DNA of 6,959 bases from Solirubrobacterales bacterium. Its GTDB lineage: Bacteria; Actinomycetota; Thermoleophilia; Solirubrobacterales; Solirubrobacteraceae. Below are positions 6,085 to 6,959 of the stretch, one piece after another (the first letter of the stretch is position 1; each line of letters starts with the position of its first letter). The stretch lies in NCBI GenBank assembly GCA_013695395.1, contig JACDAP010000388.1, forward strand, positions 1 through 6,959, read 5' to 3'. A program made the translations under genes and the position numbers. Under the pieces are notes generated by a model. The model did not search any database and had not been told where the DNA came from. It was given only the letters and a program-made list of their open reading frames with translations.

Positions 6085-6959
6085 TCACACGCGCGTGAGC
6101 CCGCGCTCGAGCACCGCGGGCTCATCGTTCGCCCTGGGCCGCGGCCCCGGACGCCCCGGGAGCGCCCAGGCGAGCGCGGCCGCCAGCACGCAGACGACGA
6201 CCGCGACCCACAGCAGCAGCGTGTAGCCGCTCTCTTCAGGGAGCACACTCCCCGCCGGTGTCCGGCTGGCCAGGAGCGCCGCGGCCAGCGCGCTGCCGAC
6301 CGAGAAGCCGATGTAGCGGACCACCTGGTAGAAGCCCATCGCGCTGCCGGTCTCGTGCTCGGGCACCGCGCCGACGACCAGGCCGGGGATCGCGGCGAAG
6401 GTCGTGCCGAGACCGAGACCGACGATGCCGAGCATCACGAAGGCGTGCCAGAGCGCCGTATGGAAGAGCGCGAAGAAGACCCCGGCGGCGGCGACCACCA
6501 GGCAGCCTGCGGGCAGCACGGCCCGCTGGCCGAGGGTCCGTCCGAGCCAGGGCAGCGCGCGGCTCGCGGCGAGGCTCGTGATCGAGAACGGGACGAGGCA
6601 GAGCCCGGCGACGACGACGCTCGCTCCGAAGCCGTAGCCGCTCCCGTCCGGGATCTGCACGAACGTCGTCACGCCGGAGAGGTACATGTACATGGCGACG
6701 CCGAGCACGAGCGCGCAGCCGTCACCGGTCAGCACGGCGGGGTGGCGCAGGAGCCGCAGCTCCACGAGCGGTGCGCTCGCCCGCAGCTGCTGGCGCACCC
6801 AGACGGCGAGCACGACCGCGGCGAGCGCGAAGAGCCCGGTGATCTCGGCCGAGCTCCACCCGACGGTCTCCCCCTCGGCGATGGCCAGGAGCAGCGCGCC
6901 GAGGCCGACGCTCAAGAGCGCGACGCCCGGCCAGTCGAGGCGCGGCGCGCTCTCGACGC
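6085..6959 (-). CDS. Major facilitator superfamily transporter, DHA2 (EmrB/QacA) type, C-terminal part
   Basis: An inner-membrane proton-coupled exporter of the 14-helix DHA2 drug:H+ antiporter family; the substrate cannot be inferred. The 290 residues present end in ERGLTRV and contain about eight hydrophobic helices, matching helices 7-14 of the family. Visible family traits are DWPGVALLSVGLGALLLAIAEG at the start of helix 7 (written with its W-containing follow-up GWSS), the cytoplasmic loop SAPLVELRLLRHP between helices 8 and 9, and VPEHETGSAMGFYQVVRYIG before helix 13. The frame stays open to the right edge, so the start lies outside the window; the TTG at 6915 inside helix 7 is not the real start. 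It converges on the small membrane-protein gene and is not part of the lipid operon. No regulator of the TetR or MarR type, which often accompanies such exporters, is visible here. Confidence 0.88.
   Translation of the reverse strand, partial: VESAPRLDWPGVALLSVGLGALLLAIAEGETVGWSSAEITGLFALAAVVLAVWVRQQLRASAPLVELRLLRHPAVLTGDGCALVLGVAMYMYLSGVTTFVQIPDGSGYGFGASVVVAGLCLVPFSITSLAASRALPWLGRTLGQRAVLPAGCLVVAAAGVFFALFHTALWHAFVMLGIVGLGLGTTFAAIPGLVVGAVPEHETGSAMGFYQVVRYIGFSVGSALAAALLASRTPAGSVLPEESGYTLLLWVAVVVCVLAAALAWALPGRPGPRPRANDEPAVLERGLTRV

Noticed and set aside
5936..6226. Plus-strand open frame with an imperfect 20-residue repeat (RMSARGVDAYPHSPIR / RMNARKVDVHPLSPIR)
   Set aside because: The peptide repeat only reflects the 60-bp DNA period being a multiple of three. 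Several differences between copies change amino acids while preserving base pairing, which points to selection on nucleic acid structure, and no ribosome site precedes it.
6085..6915. MFS gene starting at TTG 6915
   Set aside because: The residues before it (DWPGVAL) continue a conserved DHA2 helix 7 to the window edge, so the true start lies outside.

Overview
The window is about 70% G+C with dense, overlapping genes and strong codon bias. The gene set suggests an actinobacterium: an Rv2482c-type PlsB, a HAD-PlsC fusion and a WS/DGAT acyltransferase. My guess is a Thermoleophilia/Solirubrobacterales-like lineage rather than a mycobacterium, but that is inference; no rRNA or other phylogenetic marker is present.

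Positions 1-5315 (minus strand) hold a tightly coupled four-gene operon, in transcription order: plsB (glycerol-3-phosphate acyltransferase), a HAD phosphatase-PlsC fusion (1-acylglycerol-3-phosphate acyltransferase), gpsA (glycerol-3-phosphate dehydrogenase) and a WS/DGAT-type acyltransferase cut by the left window edge. The junctions overlap by 14, 4 and 1 nt, so translational coupling is likely. Together they could carry DHAP to glycerol-3-phosphate, lysophosphatidate, phosphatidate and, if the HAD domain is a lipid phosphatase, diacylglycerol and triacylglycerol. The core order plsB-plsC-WS/DGAT matches what I recall for M. tuberculosis Rv2482c-Rv2484c; gpsA inside the operon is the difference.

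Positions 5316-5437 are a short divergent promoter region with one AT-rich patch and a perfect 7-bp inverted repeat. A small plus-strand gene (5438-5749) follows. It encodes a basic, single-pass membrane protein of unknown function with a five-glycine zipper.

Positions 5750-6084 lie between convergent genes and appear non-coding, but they are structured. They hold a two-copy 32-bp tandem repeat, a 6-bp stem hairpin, two tandem copies (60-bp period) of a 14-pair hairpin whose arm differences are compensatory, and a 7-bp hairpin just past the end of the next gene. The covarying hairpin pair is the most unusual signal in the window.

Positions 6085-6959 (minus strand) are the C-terminal half of a DHA2-type major facilitator exporter, whose start lies beyond the right edge.
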